From Thysanoteuthis rhombus (taxonomy: Eukaryota; Mollusca; Cephalopoda; Oegopsida; Thysanoteuthidae): a stretch of 64,000 nt of DNA. The stretch covers positions 5,479,417-5,543,416 of the forward strand of contig OY735209.1 in the NCBI GenBank assembly GCA_963457665.1, given 5' to 3'. Numbering within the stretch: the stretch's first letter is position 1; each line of letters starts with the position of its first letter. Below, one piece after another: positions 1-10,545 of the stretch. Position numbers and translations under genes: made by a program. The notes beneath the pieces are model-generated. The model worked only from the letters and a program-made list of their open reading frames with translations. It was not told the origin of the DNA and searched no databases.

Positions 1-244
1 TTAATTAAATATCTTGGAACAGTGGGGAGGGGTATGAGGAAGACTTGCTTAAATTTGGGGGCAGATTCATGCAAAATTTTGGTGGTTCCAAAAGAAAAGA
101 TTTTTAATTGATTAAAAGAATGAAATTCTGGTTTTAAATTTTTCAACTCAATACAGCCTATCTCTGAATTTTTGAGATGAGGTATTATTATTATTGCTAT
201 TATTATTCAGACTATCCTCATCTTGGTTGTTTTTCATACAAACG

Positions 245-482
245 GGAGTCAGAGATATCTTAATACTCATTGAGAAACTCAGATGGCAATAGGCAGGCCA
301 TATTGCAAAAATGTCAGACAACCATTGGACATCATGACTTATAACATGGATCCCAAGATATCATATGCAAAATTATTTCTGGCAGAAAATAAGATGGCAT
401 TATGATCTAGAAGGGTTCAGGAGATACTTGCACTGCGACAACCATGATAGAGTGATCTGTCGAATCTTGGGGATGATCTATG
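245..482 (+). mobile_element. Decayed LINE 3' relic (RTE-like, same family as 28343-29133)
   Basis: Translating from about 281 on the plus strand gives RW-Q-stop-AGHIAKMSDNHWTS, then TWIPRYHMQN and RRYLHCDNHDRVICRILG. This follows, residue for residue, the C-terminus of the LINE at 28343-29133 (WRWAGHVARMADNRWTSRL, TWIPRDHMRN, HDREVWQILGKVY). In-frame stops (TAG, TGA) and many substitutions make it a fossil. It covers only the last 75 or so codons, so it is a 5'-truncated or eroded copy older than the other one. No function remains. Confidence 0.8.
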
Positions 483-1494
483 ACTAAAAATAAATGCTTA
501 AAGGATAATGAAACAGCATTATAGAATTTAGTACCTAAAGTTTCATATATTGCATTGAAATAATATTTATATAAGAATTTTTTTTATCTCTTGAATGATT
601 AAAAGACATTTATTCTAAAGTAGAATTAAATAATCTAGCAAAATATAAAACTTCATAATGAAGTAATTATGATCATCAGGGACTATAATTGAGATATCAC
701 CAGCAGTGAAGAGGGTCTTGGTAATTAATAAACATTTCATGTAAAGGGAAAAATGAAGTGGATAATCACCCTGAAGGAAAAAGATACTGTAAAGCAAAGA
801 TACACGTATAGATCTTTCAAAATTTACATAATTCCAGTCATTTATTTCCAAATATCTGTTAATACAATTTATATCAGCTTTTCAAAGGGTTTTATGTTTT
901 ACCCAGAATTAGACATTATGGTGCTATCTATGATTTTTTCTTGTTGAGATCATCGATTGTTCACCATGTAACCGCTTTGAGGATTTTGAAACAAAACAGT
1001 TATATTATTATGGCTCCCCAACAGTGTTAATGATCAAACATCACCTCCCCATAAACTATTTAATATCTAGTTTTATTTTTCAATTAATGTAATTTGTTAT
1101 TTCATATCGGGTGTAATCATGATATATTATTCTATATATGTGTATACTACACATCATTTGATTTTTCCGAACAAGGGGCTCACATAAGAAGTTTACCCCA
1201 AAAAACATAGTTGATGAAGGATTAGTGAGTATTACAACAGATGTGACTTGTTCCTATCACTTCTGTTGAATGTTTACCCATGTGAACATTAAATCCATTA
1301 CATTAGCATTTTATAAATGGCTAAGAAGAAACCAAATAACATTTTAGTAGTTTAGTTAGTAACTCCATATGGACTCTCTATATATAAATGACAAATTTGG
1401 GGGAAGTGGGTCAAACCATTTTTTCTTTGAATCAGAAATTTTAAGTTTTGCTTGGTTGTTTTGATGCATTTTAGAAATATTTGCTTCATCATTT
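483..1494. other. Unassigned A+T-rich DNA
   Basis: Two short overlapping ORFs on opposite strands (615-851 and 753-947) look like random open frames in A+T-rich sequence. No repeat, RNA or coding signal was recognised. Confidence 0.5.
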
Positions 1495-1640
1495 TATTAA
1501 GTGAGAATTATCAGATGCCTTTATATATGATTTTGTAAGTGACTGCAAAAATCAACTTAGAAATGGTAAGGTAAATCAAATCTATTTGTAGATAATCAGC
1601 AGAATGAAATTCACAGCAATAAAAAAAACATGAAGGAAAA
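1495..1640 (+). repeat. Interspersed repeat, paralogue of 6340-6475
   Basis: A stretch containing TTTATATATGATTTTGTAAG, then an AAATCAACTTAGAAATG-like segment and GAAATTCACAGCAATA, matches 6340-6475 in the same order (TTTATATATGGTTTTGTAAA, GAATTCACAGCGATA). It is a dispersed repeat or small duplication of unknown type, about 75 percent alike by eye. Confidence 0.5.
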
Positions 1641-3539
1641 GAAGATTTCACAAAATGATTGCATCAGTTTAACAAAAACAAAAATGAGGAAAGATTTTGC
1701 CTAATTTTAAATAATTTTCATATTCAACTGGCGAACTAAATTTTTCTTCGTTGGTCAAGAAAAAGTTGTAATTTTGCTTTGATGTACATAAACGATAGTG
1801 TTTAACTTGAGTTTTCAAAGTGAGTGTTCTGAAAGATCTTTGTAGAGATCCAATATCATGCCTTTCATGGAGTATGGGATGTTTCTTCTATGTTGGTCTT
1901 ATTTATTACTGAATAAAATTGTAATGAAAAAGCCACTATCATTATTGATTTTCTATGTGCTATTTCTGAGGGTGAATATTATTAAGAGGTTCGTGCCAAC
2001 AGATAGGGAGGCAAGACATTGAACTTTTTGCCGGCTTTGACAACTGTGTCCTGCATCCAGCTTGGCGTTAATTTGATCTCCTTTTTATGTTTTGTCCTAA
2101 AAAATCCCTGGAATAGTTATATGCTAAACGACTGATGATCCCAACAAGAGAAAGTTTACACATAGTACCATAATGAAAAAGTATGTGGAAAACGGGAAAA
2201 AACACTGAAGAAAATTACATAAATTGCATTGACAGATATTGGGAAATGTGTGACTGAAGTAACGCAAAAAAAGATGTGAAATATGTAAATTGATAAAACT
2301 GAATTTGTACAAATCTCCCACAATGAAAAAAAGAAGCCTGTCAACATTTTTTCCTGCCTATTTGTAGACCTACCAAGTGTCCTGCAATTCTTGATTTAAA
2401 ATAATGTTAAACTATGTATTTCAGTGTATTGAAAACTTAACTGTTTCAGAGCTCCTACAATTGTACCCAGATTTCTGGTTGAGATAGGCACTAATAGAGA
2501 AAGAACAAAAAGGAAACAATGAGCCAAAACATATATGAATAGGTCTGCCCTACTTAATGACCAGGTTCTGTTCTGGCATCAGGGTCGCTAAATGGATGCT
2601 TCGTTTAAGCACTTGAAAATCCTCAATCTTCTAATTTTTTTTCAATTCAATAATGCAAGTTATGTACCTTGCATTACACTTTTTCATGAATTTTCTTTTC
2701 ATTTCATATTTTTTGTAGAATATGATGCTAGAAACAAAGATGTCTTATGGTTTATTTTTATACCTTTTTCATTGGTTGTTCATGGGTCTTTTTTTTCTTT
2801 TTCTTTCAATTTTTTAGAAAAAAAAAGGTCTAAAATTATCATTAAAACCTTCTTTTTTCGATTGTTTATGAATCTCTTCATACTTATACATATACACTGT
2901 AGACCTATCATTATACAGGGGTTGAGGTCCATAATTTTTTGTCTTATAAGTAAGTCTGCATTGTAATGAATTTTCAATTTTAACGAACCTTAACCCTAAA
3001 CCATGGAGGGGGGTGGTAGGGAGGAGCTAGTTTGTCAGAAAGACAAGAATAACTATGAAATTTTTAAAAAATCTTGACACCTCACCAGTTAGTAGGGTTG
3101 GATGATATATTGACTTTATGTATCATTTTTGAATACAGTATAGAATTACAATCGGTCAGAGTCGCACTTTAAATGAGAAGGCCGTTAAGCGTGGATACCC
3201 TAATTGAAATGAATTCAACAAAAAAATGAAGTTATTGTCTTCCATTTTCATTAATAGAATGTGAAAGTTTTGTCAATAATGTCAAGACAATAAATGATTG
3301 TACACAAATCATTCAATGAAGAAAAAATCGTAAGTCACAAAACTCAAGCACATTTGTTTTACATCTTTTTATTTGAAACTCTTATTTAACAGAAAATATT
3401 AGAGAAAATTACCTTGAGTTTCTCTCCAGTGTTTGCATATACTTTTAAATCCTATGATAATGCAAATTCATATACTTATGATTGAATTCTTGCTTTATTA
3501 TGTTTTACTTATCTTTCTAAATGGGAATCATAAAAAATA
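1641..3539. other. Unassigned intergenic DNA downstream of gene A
   Basis: The open frame at 2592-2966 is rich in F, I and L from T-runs and has no domain signature. It overlaps an antisense open frame (2780-2977) and was not called a gene. Towards 3400-3540 there are hints of very old finger linkers (TTTCTCTCCAGTG-like words at 3420). Nothing else is supported. Confidence 0.45.
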
Positions 3540-3929
3540 GTATCTCTAGCCTGTGATTATCCAAAAATGTTGATTCATGCATTTCACACAAATATTGTTC
3601 CAGAGTGTATCCACAAGCCTATTTTCAAATGTGAATTCCATGGAAATCCTGATCCGCATACTCCACAAATATATAGTTTGTATCCAATGTATTTGCATGC
3701 GTCATTTCAGATTTGCTCAATCTTAGAATGCTGATCCATGCACTTGCCAAATATAGGGTTTCTCTCCAGTGTGTTTACATGTGTACTTTTGAATACAAAC
3801 ACATTGAAGAACAAATTGTTGATCAATACACTTTACAAGTGTCGGAGATACTTCTACTGTGTGCATTCCTATGTGTATTTTAAAATAAACTCATTGAAAA
3901 TCTAGATCTACACACTTTACTGGAGCTCT
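3540..3929 (-). pseudogene. Decayed C2H2 fingers downstream of gene A
   Basis: Read on the minus strand below the stop of gene A, fragments of the finger repeat continue in shifting frames. The clearest are VKCVDLDFQ, KHTGEKPYIWQVHGSAF (around 3720-3790) and CVCIQKYTCKHTG. The characteristic linker word TTTCTCTCCAGTGTG is intact at about 3760. Roughly four or five fingers can be traced, separated by stops and indels. They show that the array of gene A was once much longer at its C-terminal end. Confidence 0.75.
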
Positions 3930-4616
3930 TCAATGTTTCCGCATGTGTATTTTCAAACTGGAACTGTCTGAAAATGCTGATCTACAGACTTTGCAGGAAA
4001 ATTTTTTCTTTTCAGTGTGTGTTAGCAAGTGTTTTTTCAAACTGGAACTCCATGAAAACGCTGATCCACACACAAGACAAGCATAGGGTTTCTCTCCAGT
4101 GTGTGTTCGCATGTGGTTTTTTAAAATTAAACTGTGTGAAAATGCTGATCCACACACTGTACAAGAAAATGGTTTCTCCCCACTGTGTATTCGCATGTGC
4201 ACTTTTAAATTGGATCCGTCTGAAAATTCTGCTCTACACACTTGACAACAGTGAGGCTTCTCTCCAGTGTGTGTCCGCATGTGCATTTTCAAATGTGAAC
4301 TCTCTGTAAATGCTGATCCACACACTTGACAAGAAAATGGCTTCTCCCCTGTGTGTATTCGCACATGTTTTTTTAAATTGGAACTTTGTGAAAATGCTGA
4401 TCCACACACTGTGCATGAATAGGGTTTCTCTCCACTGTGAGTCCTCATGTGCATTTTTAAACTGGATCTCTGTGAAAATGCAGATCCACAGACTTCACAA
4501 GAAAACGGTTTCTCTCCTGTGTGAGTTCGCATGTGTACTTTTAAATTTGAATTCCGTGAAAATGCAGTTTTGCACACTTCACAAGTGTAAGGTTTCTCTC
4601 CATTTTCTGTTTGCAT
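3930..4616 (-). CDS. Gene A: C2H2 zinc finger protein, 8 fingers (228 aa)
   Basis: A tandem array of eight classical fingers (CxxC-x12-HxxxH) joined by TGEKP-type linkers, filling the whole product from residue 10 to the end. The likely role is sequence-specific DNA binding in the nucleus; no other domain (KRAB, SCAN, BTB) is present. Residues at helix positions -1, 3 and 6 differ between fingers (R/N/V, Q/S/M, Q/N/K, E/H/M, D/N/V, H/I/N, W/S/K, D/S/I), while the framework is nearly constant. The ATG at 4616 is genuine but sits in a former linker (HMQTENGEKP), because the next finger upstream carries an in-frame stop. The last codon pair is KH-stop, immediately after the last histidine. The array is therefore the surviving open middle part of an older, longer one. 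It may be a functional short gene or a pseudogene in decay. The finger exon would be 3930-4827, spliced to the small exon at 7623-7673. Confidence 0.85.
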   Translation of the reverse strand: MQTENGEKPYTCEVCKTAFSRNSNLKVHMRTHTGEKPFSCEVCGSAFSQRSSLKMHMRTHSGEKPYSCTVCGSAFSQSSNLKKHVRIHTGEKPFSCQVCGSAFTESSHLKMHMRTHTGEKPHCCQVCRAEFSDGSNLKVHMRIHSGEKPFSCTVCGSAFSHSLILKNHMRTHTGEKPYACLVCGSAFSWSSSLKKHLLTHTEKKKFSCKVCRSAFSDSSSLKIHMRKH

Positions 4617-4827
4617 ATGTACTTTTAAATGTTGATTTAATTAAAATACTGATGCACAAACCTTGCAAACATAAGGTTTCTTTACTTTGGGTCTAGAATT
4701 CGAATATAATTATGAACTCTGTCAAAATGCAGATCCACAAACTTGGCAAAAGTATGTTCCCCTTTGGTTTTGGTTAGCGTGTGTCTTTTCAAAATTGAAA
4801 ATTGTTGTTCTCCTCTTCTATTGATAT
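4617..4827 (-). pseudogene. Gene A leader with two nonsense-disrupted fingers
   Basis: In frame with gene A the minus strand reads KKPYVCKVCASVF-stop-LNQHLKVHMQ just upstream of the ATG, and before that TYFCQVCGSAF-stop-QSS-stop. The finger serine codon TCA has become TAA and the first finger has two stops. Nearer the acceptor a different frame gives QQFSILKRH, implying an indel. This stretch is now a 5' untranslated leader made from dead fingers. Confidence 0.75.
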
Positions 4828-4845
4828 CTGTAAATGAAGAAGAAT
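4828..4845 (-). promoter_or_regulatory. 3' splice acceptor of gene A finger exon
   Basis: On the minus strand TTCTTCATTTACAG precedes ATATCAATAGAAG. The same acceptor layout (ACAG followed by AT[A/T/C]T) starts the leader of genes B, C, D and E, which supports a real exon boundary at 4827. Confidence 0.7.
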
Positions 4846-6339
4846 TATTATTGAAACAGAACAGGAGACTTGTGCATTGTTTACAATTATGAAGTTATAA
4901 CTCAGTTTGTGTTTCAAATTTTTTCAACAGAGTAATGTCCTTTTTGTGTCTAAAAGGAACTGATTCTTGTTAATTGCCAAGTTTTTTCACAGTTATTAAA
5001 CCATCTTATCTAAGATAACTTCGACAAAAAATAAGAAACTCTCACTAATGTTGATTTTACGTTCTTAGGGATACTTGTTTTTTTTCAAGATAACCAAGAA
5101 TGATTCAGAGAATGAAAATATAGTGTTTAATTGAAAATTCCATACTTAAATTTTCATTTCTATTTAAAAGCCATAATAATATTGATTGAAAAGGAGGTGT
5201 AAAGAAAGCAGTCATGAACAAGAGAAAAACAACATGCAAGTTTCATATTATCACATAAAAAAATATTTGTCTTGTTGACAATGCAGAAATAAGAGACCGC
5301 TGTGAAGTGTTGTACATACTGGAATTATTTAACATTATGTAGGTATCATTACAGGTTCTGACACAGAGTAACTATCTTTCTTCAATTATTTGAAATTTGT
5401 TTACTCTTATTTCTCATTGGTTTCGGAAAGAAATTGATCTAAACATTGTTGTATGAGAAACTAAGATTTCTTATTTTCTGCACTTTTTTTTCAAAGAAAG
5501 ATTTCAGAATTTTAATAAAAGTGAACAATAACAATATGAAACGTAAAATTACAACTCTTTTAATCATTTATCAACATTTAATATATTTATTAACAACAGA
5601 ATTCAAATTTTTAATTAGTTGTCATCAAATACAGTTAATGATCAATTTATTGCTAATATAACTGAATATTGACTTTATAACAATCCAAGTCTATGTTATA
5701 ATTAACAAAAATTTGTTTGTTATTTTTAGACAGTATTTCCTGGTCAAAGCGCAGTTCGCTAAGGACAGATTGGTATGGACAGTTCAACCTAGACAGGTTG
5801 TCTGCTGACATTTTTGCTGCGAATATTTCTACCCCAGACAATTTGACCATGTTTCATTTTTGAAAGCAAAAATTGCCAACAAGATGGGATTTAAGATGAT
5901 CAAATGCAATTTACAATAATAATAAGTTGATTCATACTTGTTTGAACAGGTTAAAATATCCTAGTTTCCCCAAATTTGCTATATTTAATTTCCAGATAAC
6001 CATATGGCCAAAATTGTTATATATTTATTCATTTTTCATTCTCAGATAAGATTTAGCTAAAAATATTACATGGAATTTGTTTACTTTTCAATGCTGTCAT
6101 CCCATGTGATGTGTCATTTGAAGATCTGACCAAATGACTCGAAACAAATACTTGGTCCTTTCTTTCAAATAAGACACAAATAAAACTTGAAAGAACATCT
6201 TTTTCTCACATTTGATTACATTTTTAAAATAGAAAGTCAATTTACAAATGAAAATGTTCGTGTATACCTACTTTACTATTTCACACTAAAATTATGTTGA
6301 CAACAGTTTAAAAAAAACAAACAATGAATTCTGCTGTTA

Positions 6340-6475
6340 TCATTCTAATAATCAAAATCTATTAGAATGTCTTTATATATGGTTTTGTAAAGTTATTTCA
6401 AGAGTCAAATTAAAAATGACCAAGTGAAACGGTTCATTAGAAAAATTGAATTCACAGCGATAGAAAATAAAAGCG
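6340..6475 (+). repeat. Interspersed repeat, paralogue of 1495-1640
   Basis: Shares TTTATATATGGTTTTGTAAA and a GAATTCACAGCGATA segment, in the same order and spacing, with 1495-1640. Class unknown. Confidence 0.5.
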
Positions 6476-6922
6476 AAAAAAAAAAAATTCTAGTGATTCC
6501 AAACTAAAAAAGAAAAAGATTACCAGCAGTCTATGGATTTTGATGCATGTGATTTTAACCATTTCACAAAATCAACCACAGATAGACAAGATAGATTAAG
6601 ATTTGAATATGTTTGCTTTTCGTCAAATGTTTTTGGTAATAATAATAATAGATAAATGACTAATGATATAAAACATTCAAAATAAATATTCATGAATTCA
6701 TGATTAAAATAAATAAAGAATTCTAAATAAATCATTACAGAAAACCCTTTTGATATCATTCAATTCATTTTATCTAAATATCTCCACATATATTTTGATG
6801 TACTGGGGATCATTTATTTTGCGATTTTGAGACCCTATTGCAAATTATGTTATGGAAGAGGATATGCATATATTTCTTTTTTCTCTAGAAGAACTAATTT
6901 TGTCGGTAAAAATAGTCCTGCA

Positions 6923-7095
6923 TAAAATCTTCTTGAATATATTTTTCTTTTCTAAACTACCCGTAAACGTTGCTATTTTTTTAAAAGAAATATCACAAAC
7001 GGGGACAGTTGATCGAACAAAACTTTACTAATAAAACGAAAACAATGTTTACGCGTGATTTAGAAAAGAAAAATATATTTTAATGAATCTTATAC
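6923..7095. mobile_element. Foldback (hairpin) MITE-like element
   Basis: Left arm 6923-6972 and right arm 7042-7095 are inverted copies. ATATTTTTCTTTTCTAAA and GTAAACGTTG on the left face CAATGTTTAC and TTTAGAAAAGAAAAATAT on the right, with a few mismatches over roughly 50 bp. The loop is about 70 bp. It lies in intron 1 of gene A, so transcripts of that intron could fold into a long hairpin. No target duplication was resolved. Confidence 0.7.
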
Positions 7096-7622
7096 CAAAA
7101 GGATACCTACTAAATATTTTTATCTGAAAAAAGGAGAGATTTACGTGTATGATCTTCCGTAAAAAAATTCGCCAATGGTTCAGAATCCGCAAAAGTAATG
7201 GATGCCCAGTCTGGAAGATTGTCGAGTTTGTTTTTCATTAAAAAAAAAAAATAATATCGATATGATAATAACCTCCTCCCCGAAAAACAAGAGTTAATGA
7301 ATAGATAAATAGATAATATCAAATGATAGATATTGAAGTAAATAAATGAATACTTTTACTGTTTAATCAGTCAGTTTCATGTCAACGCTTTTTTTGTGCA
7401 TCCGTAATCAAATTTGTAAATGGTTAGAATCGCATGCATCCAAACCCAAAGATTGCCGTTGAAACACTTTTTTCTAATTTTGCTCAAATCCAGATATTTT
7501 TCATCAATTAGAAGATATTTCATTGCAGTTCTTCGTTAAAAAATATCGCTTCGGCAAAATAATACGTTGTATTATTTTTTTTAGATTTCTAAACAAAGAA
7601 AATAAGAGAACGTTATACTTAC

Positions 7623-7673
7623 TTCTTTCTCTTTTCTTTCGTCTGATTTCTCTTCCTTAGGGAAAGGCAACAT
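7623..7673 (-). other. Gene A small first exon (coding part or uORF)
   Basis: From an ATG at 7673 the minus strand encodes 17 codons, MLPFPKEEKSDERKEKE, followed immediately by a consensus donor GTAAGTATA. The same unit recurs at 47705-47755 (MLHFPKEEKSDERKEKE), at 61717-61768 and, degraded, at 20652-20702, each upstream of a zinc finger exon. Spliced directly to the finger exon the frame continues for about 12 codons (ISIEEENNNFQF) and stops. The peptide is therefore either a short upstream ORF or a leader that joins an exon not recognised here. The exon is recognised only by its recurrence and donor; no transcript evidence is available. Confidence 0.7.
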
Positions 7674-7775
7674 TAAAGAAGAAAGAATAACTGTAATATC
7701 GTAAATAAACTAAAACGTTTTTCAGTTGAATTACAATTAAAAACAACCGTCGTTTGTGATCGATGAGAAATGTTT

Positions 7776-7806
7776 TGTAAAGAGCGAAAGTCAAGGGAGA
7801 TAATTA
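7776..7806 (-). promoter_or_regulatory. Conserved promoter-side motif of gene A
   Basis: GAGCGAAAGTCAAGGGAGAT followed by AATT (plus-strand sense) lies about 118 bp upstream of the first-exon ATG. The same block is found at the equivalent place in genes B, C and D. Its conservation within otherwise drifting flanks suggests a core promoter, initiator or 5' UTR element. Similar GGGAGATAA words are, from memory, frequent in mollusc genomic DNA. Confidence 0.55.
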
Positions 7807-7984
7807 ATAAAAACTACGAAGAAACTGAAATTCACGAATGCCATATTGATAAAATTATATCATTCATTTTAATGATTTTCTTTCCTTTGTTATCCTCCAA
7901 AAGGAAGTTGGACTTTTTTTAGAGCTATAATTAGCACACTACAGTAGAGTTTTATCTTCATTGTATATTCCCTTCTTGTGGTTT

Positions 7985-8335
7985 GAAAGTAAATACCTTA
8001 GGACCTTTCCCTTGTGGCTGGAAGAGTTGGGTGTTCCCCTACCTATGGTAATGGTCAATGTTTGAGCCATGGTAAAAGCCAGGATTTCAATAGTTGATCT
8101 CCAAAGCAGATGTGCTTCCATATTTGGAAACTTATGCCATAATGAGATGAGCTTTCTAAATATCCAAAATGATTTGAAAGAAATCTTTGATAGTAAATAC
8201 CTATTTGGGCATCTTTTGTGCTGTCAGTCAGTGTTTGAGTAGAAATAAAAGCCAGGATTTCAAATGCTGATTTTCAAGGCATGCATGACTCCATACTTGG
8301 AAACTTCTGAAGATCCAAGAGGGAGTTAATGTAGA
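7985..8335 (+). repeat. Two-copy tandem duplication, unit about 200 bp
   Basis: AGTAAATACCT, then AGCCAGGATTTCAA, then CTTCCATATTTGGAAACTT in the first half recur as AGTAAATACCT, AGCCAGGATTTCAA and CTCCATACTTGGAAACTT in the second half. The two units have diverged noticeably. The open frame at 7939-8121 lies inside and was not taken as a gene. Confidence 0.6.
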
Positions 8336-8536
8336 ATCCACACACCAAAAGTGATTCAAGTTAAAAGCATAAATTTTTAGATTACACCTTATTCAAAATT
8401 CAATTTCGTTCAATCAAGAAAAATTGTCTTGGTCTTGCAACTGAGCCCGATAGGAATCTTTGAATTGACTAATGAAACCAATTGCATAAGAGAGAGAGAG
8501 AGACCTTCAACGAGTAAGAATATCTGAATGAAATCT

Positions 8537-8970
8537 TGAGGAAGAGTGGGCAAGAGGCTACAAGAGAAATCAGTGAATTTTCAAGCCAATCCACGCACAA
8601 TTACCTCCCTACATTGTAACTATCTGTCCACCCTACAGAATATCTTCAAAATTTCTCAATCTGTACTCCTAATATCTCCATCAGTTCTCGATGAATTTCA
8701 ATGGAATTTTGTTGGAGGGTGGGCAGTACGCTCTGAAAGAAGTCTGGAAATTTTTGAGTGGATCCATGATCAGTTACCTCCCAACGTCTTATCTAAGTGT
8801 CTGCACAACACAATACCTCCAAAGGATTTCTATCTAACCACAGTGTCTCCAAAGGTTCTCGATGAATTTCATTGAAACTTCATGGAAGAATGAGCAATAA
8901 ATCACGAAAGAAGTCAGTGAATTTCGGTGAGGATCCATCTGCAATTACCTCCCTTAATTAGCTCATAATG
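8537..8970 (+). repeat. Tandem repeat, unit about 170 bp, about 2.5 copies
   Basis: A unit with GAAAGAAGTCAGTGAATTT, then GGATCCATCTGCAATTACCT (variants in each copy), starts at about 8565, 8735 and 8905. The phrase GGTTCTCGATGAATTTCA also recurs. The regular 170-bp period suggests a satellite remnant. The open frame 8546-8875 follows the repeat and is not a credible gene. Confidence 0.65.
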
Positions 8971-9654
8971 AATGGCTCAGAGGCATATAGTTCTCTCGTA
9001 AACTTTACTCAGCGATTCTTTTCCTATGATATACACTTTCTGTCATGAAGGCAATGGCAAAAATCTGCCATCAGAAAATATGATGCCAAAACGTTTTTGC
9101 AACTGATCTGGAATGTTTATTTGAGATATTCTTTCTCACAGATGGTCCTTCTCCCATGTTCAATTAGTTCAATTAGTCAACTCAAGAATTCGTACAGGGT
9201 TCTATTACAGCGCCAGCATTAAAGGATGAGATATAGAAATTTAGAACCAATATTCTTTCAAGTAGTTAAAAAAGTCCTTGTTTTCATTTACAAAAATTGA
9301 ATTTTGATTATAAAAATTTGTGCTTTTGACTTGAATCAATTTTGAGGTTCAGATTTTGAATTTGATCCCCCAGAAAGATTTAATGTGATTTGTGTTTGTC
9401 ATCTTCATAATTACTCCTAGGTCTGCATGTGTTCATGATTTTTCGAGTGTCAAATCATAATTTATTCAATGATATGCAATCTTGGCACGATTCATTTATC
9501 ATATACTCTAAGTAAAGATAAATATCATGTTTACAGAACATATACATTATATGTATATATATTTTTAATGTCACTAAATGGATAATTTATATCTGACAGA
9601 ATGTGATAATTATAGAGACATTTTGCAAGAATTTATTTTTGCTAAGCCATGATT

Positions 9655-9785
9655 TTACTCAATAGTAAATTGAATGACCTTAGGTCATATAAATGAAAGA
9701 ATGAGTGTCATGTGGGAGATCACACCCATGTCCACCTTGGAAAAAGCCTTATGCACAGGCTCTGCCTTTACCAACTGAGCTAACA
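9655..9785 (-). mobile_element. tRNA-like SINE unit, left half of an inverted pair
   Basis: On the minus strand the head reads TTAGCTCAGTTGGTAAAGGC (box A-like), and a box B-like GGTGTGATCTCC lies some 45 bp further on. A tail follows that ends near GGTCATTCAATTTACTATTG. Pol III promoter boxes and dispersed relatives point to a SINE rather than a tRNA gene. The partner at 9840-9975 is in the opposite orientation. Confidence 0.6.
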
Positions 9786-9839
9786 ACATTTATGATGAGA
9801 CAGGAGTCTGAGATAAATAATATGTATGCTTTATCATGA

Positions 9840-9975
9840 TAGTGTCCTTAGATCAGTTGGTTGGTAAAGACAGAATCTGCATATAAAAGAGCTTCTAAGG
9901 TGGATGTGGGTTTGACCCTCACACAAGGTTCATTTCATCATTTATTTACACGATCTAAGGCAGCTTGATTTGCTA
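9840..9975 (+). mobile_element. tRNA-like SINE unit, right half of an inverted pair
   Basis: The plus strand shows TTAGATCAGTTGGTTGGTAAAG (box A-like, in 9850-9875) and GGGTTTGACCCTC (box B-like), then a tail with CATTTATTTACACGATCTAAGG. Read against 9655-9785 on the other strand the two units are about 75 percent alike by eye, giving a palindrome with a short centre. Confidence 0.6.
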
Positions 9976-10215
9976 CTGAAAAAAAAAAAAAATCAGTATC
10001 AGGCAAAAATGAGATCCGACAAAAATGTCTTTATAACTATCACATATATACATATATCACACACAAAAAAATATACACACCATATTTAAATGATATATAT
10101 ATACACATACATAAAAAATACCCATAACTGCTGCTACTACTTCCAACAAAAGATCCAACCAAACAACCACAGATTCCTTCACATACATAAAACAAACAAA
10201 AAATTAGATGGTGAT

Positions 10216-10545
10216 CACCAAAAAAGTCTGAATTAAAAAAATTAAGAAAAACAACAAAAAAGAAGTGCGAACCCTACCAGCCAGACACAAACTAAGGGAC
10301 CAATTTAGCATAAACCCATATGGTAAATTGACCCTCACCTAAACTTATTTTTGAGTGGAATTTAAAGAAAACCCTGAAACCCATTGTTTTTCTAGACATA
10401 ATAGGGAGTGAATGTTGAAACTTTCAGTCCTCTAGCTCCATTTTTGCAGCCTGTATAGGTAAAACACAGATAGCCAGCCAACCAACCAAAATAACTTAAA
10501 AACTGAGGAAACCTATGATGACATTAATAATTTCAGTTGATAGTT
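10216..10545 (+). mobile_element. MITE-like family M, copy 1 (5' end eroded)
   Basis: Contains the family landmarks in order: an AAAAAAGTCTGAATT segment, ACACAAACTAAGGGACCAAT, TTTCTAGACATAATAGGGAG, TCAGTCCTCTAGCTCCAT, ATAGCCAGCCAACCAACC and a GTTGATAGTTTTCTAATA terminus. The 5' terminal inverted repeat is not present. Confidence 0.7.

Larger units (their letters stand above)
4846..7622 (-). other. Intron 1 of gene A (inferred)
   Basis: The interval between the donor at 7622 and the acceptor at 4828 is about 2.8 kb. It holds the dispersed repeat at 6340-6475 and the foldback element at 6923-7095. Small open frames (5446-5661, 5653-5850, 6520-6759, 7110-7322) show no domain. At 5720-5850 a run of similar short words around TGTC/GACA resembles the SGQLDA repeat at 49.4-50.3 kb only weakly. 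Confidence 0.55.

Noticed and set aside
2592-2966. 124-codon hydrophobic ORF
   Set aside because: Its composition follows from T-rich DNA (F, I, L), it overlaps an antisense frame, and there is no domain, paralogue or splice context.
9840-9975. Functional tRNA gene
   Set aside because: Box A and box B words are present, but no complete cloverleaf or acceptor stem can be formed. A related inverted copy indicates a SINE.
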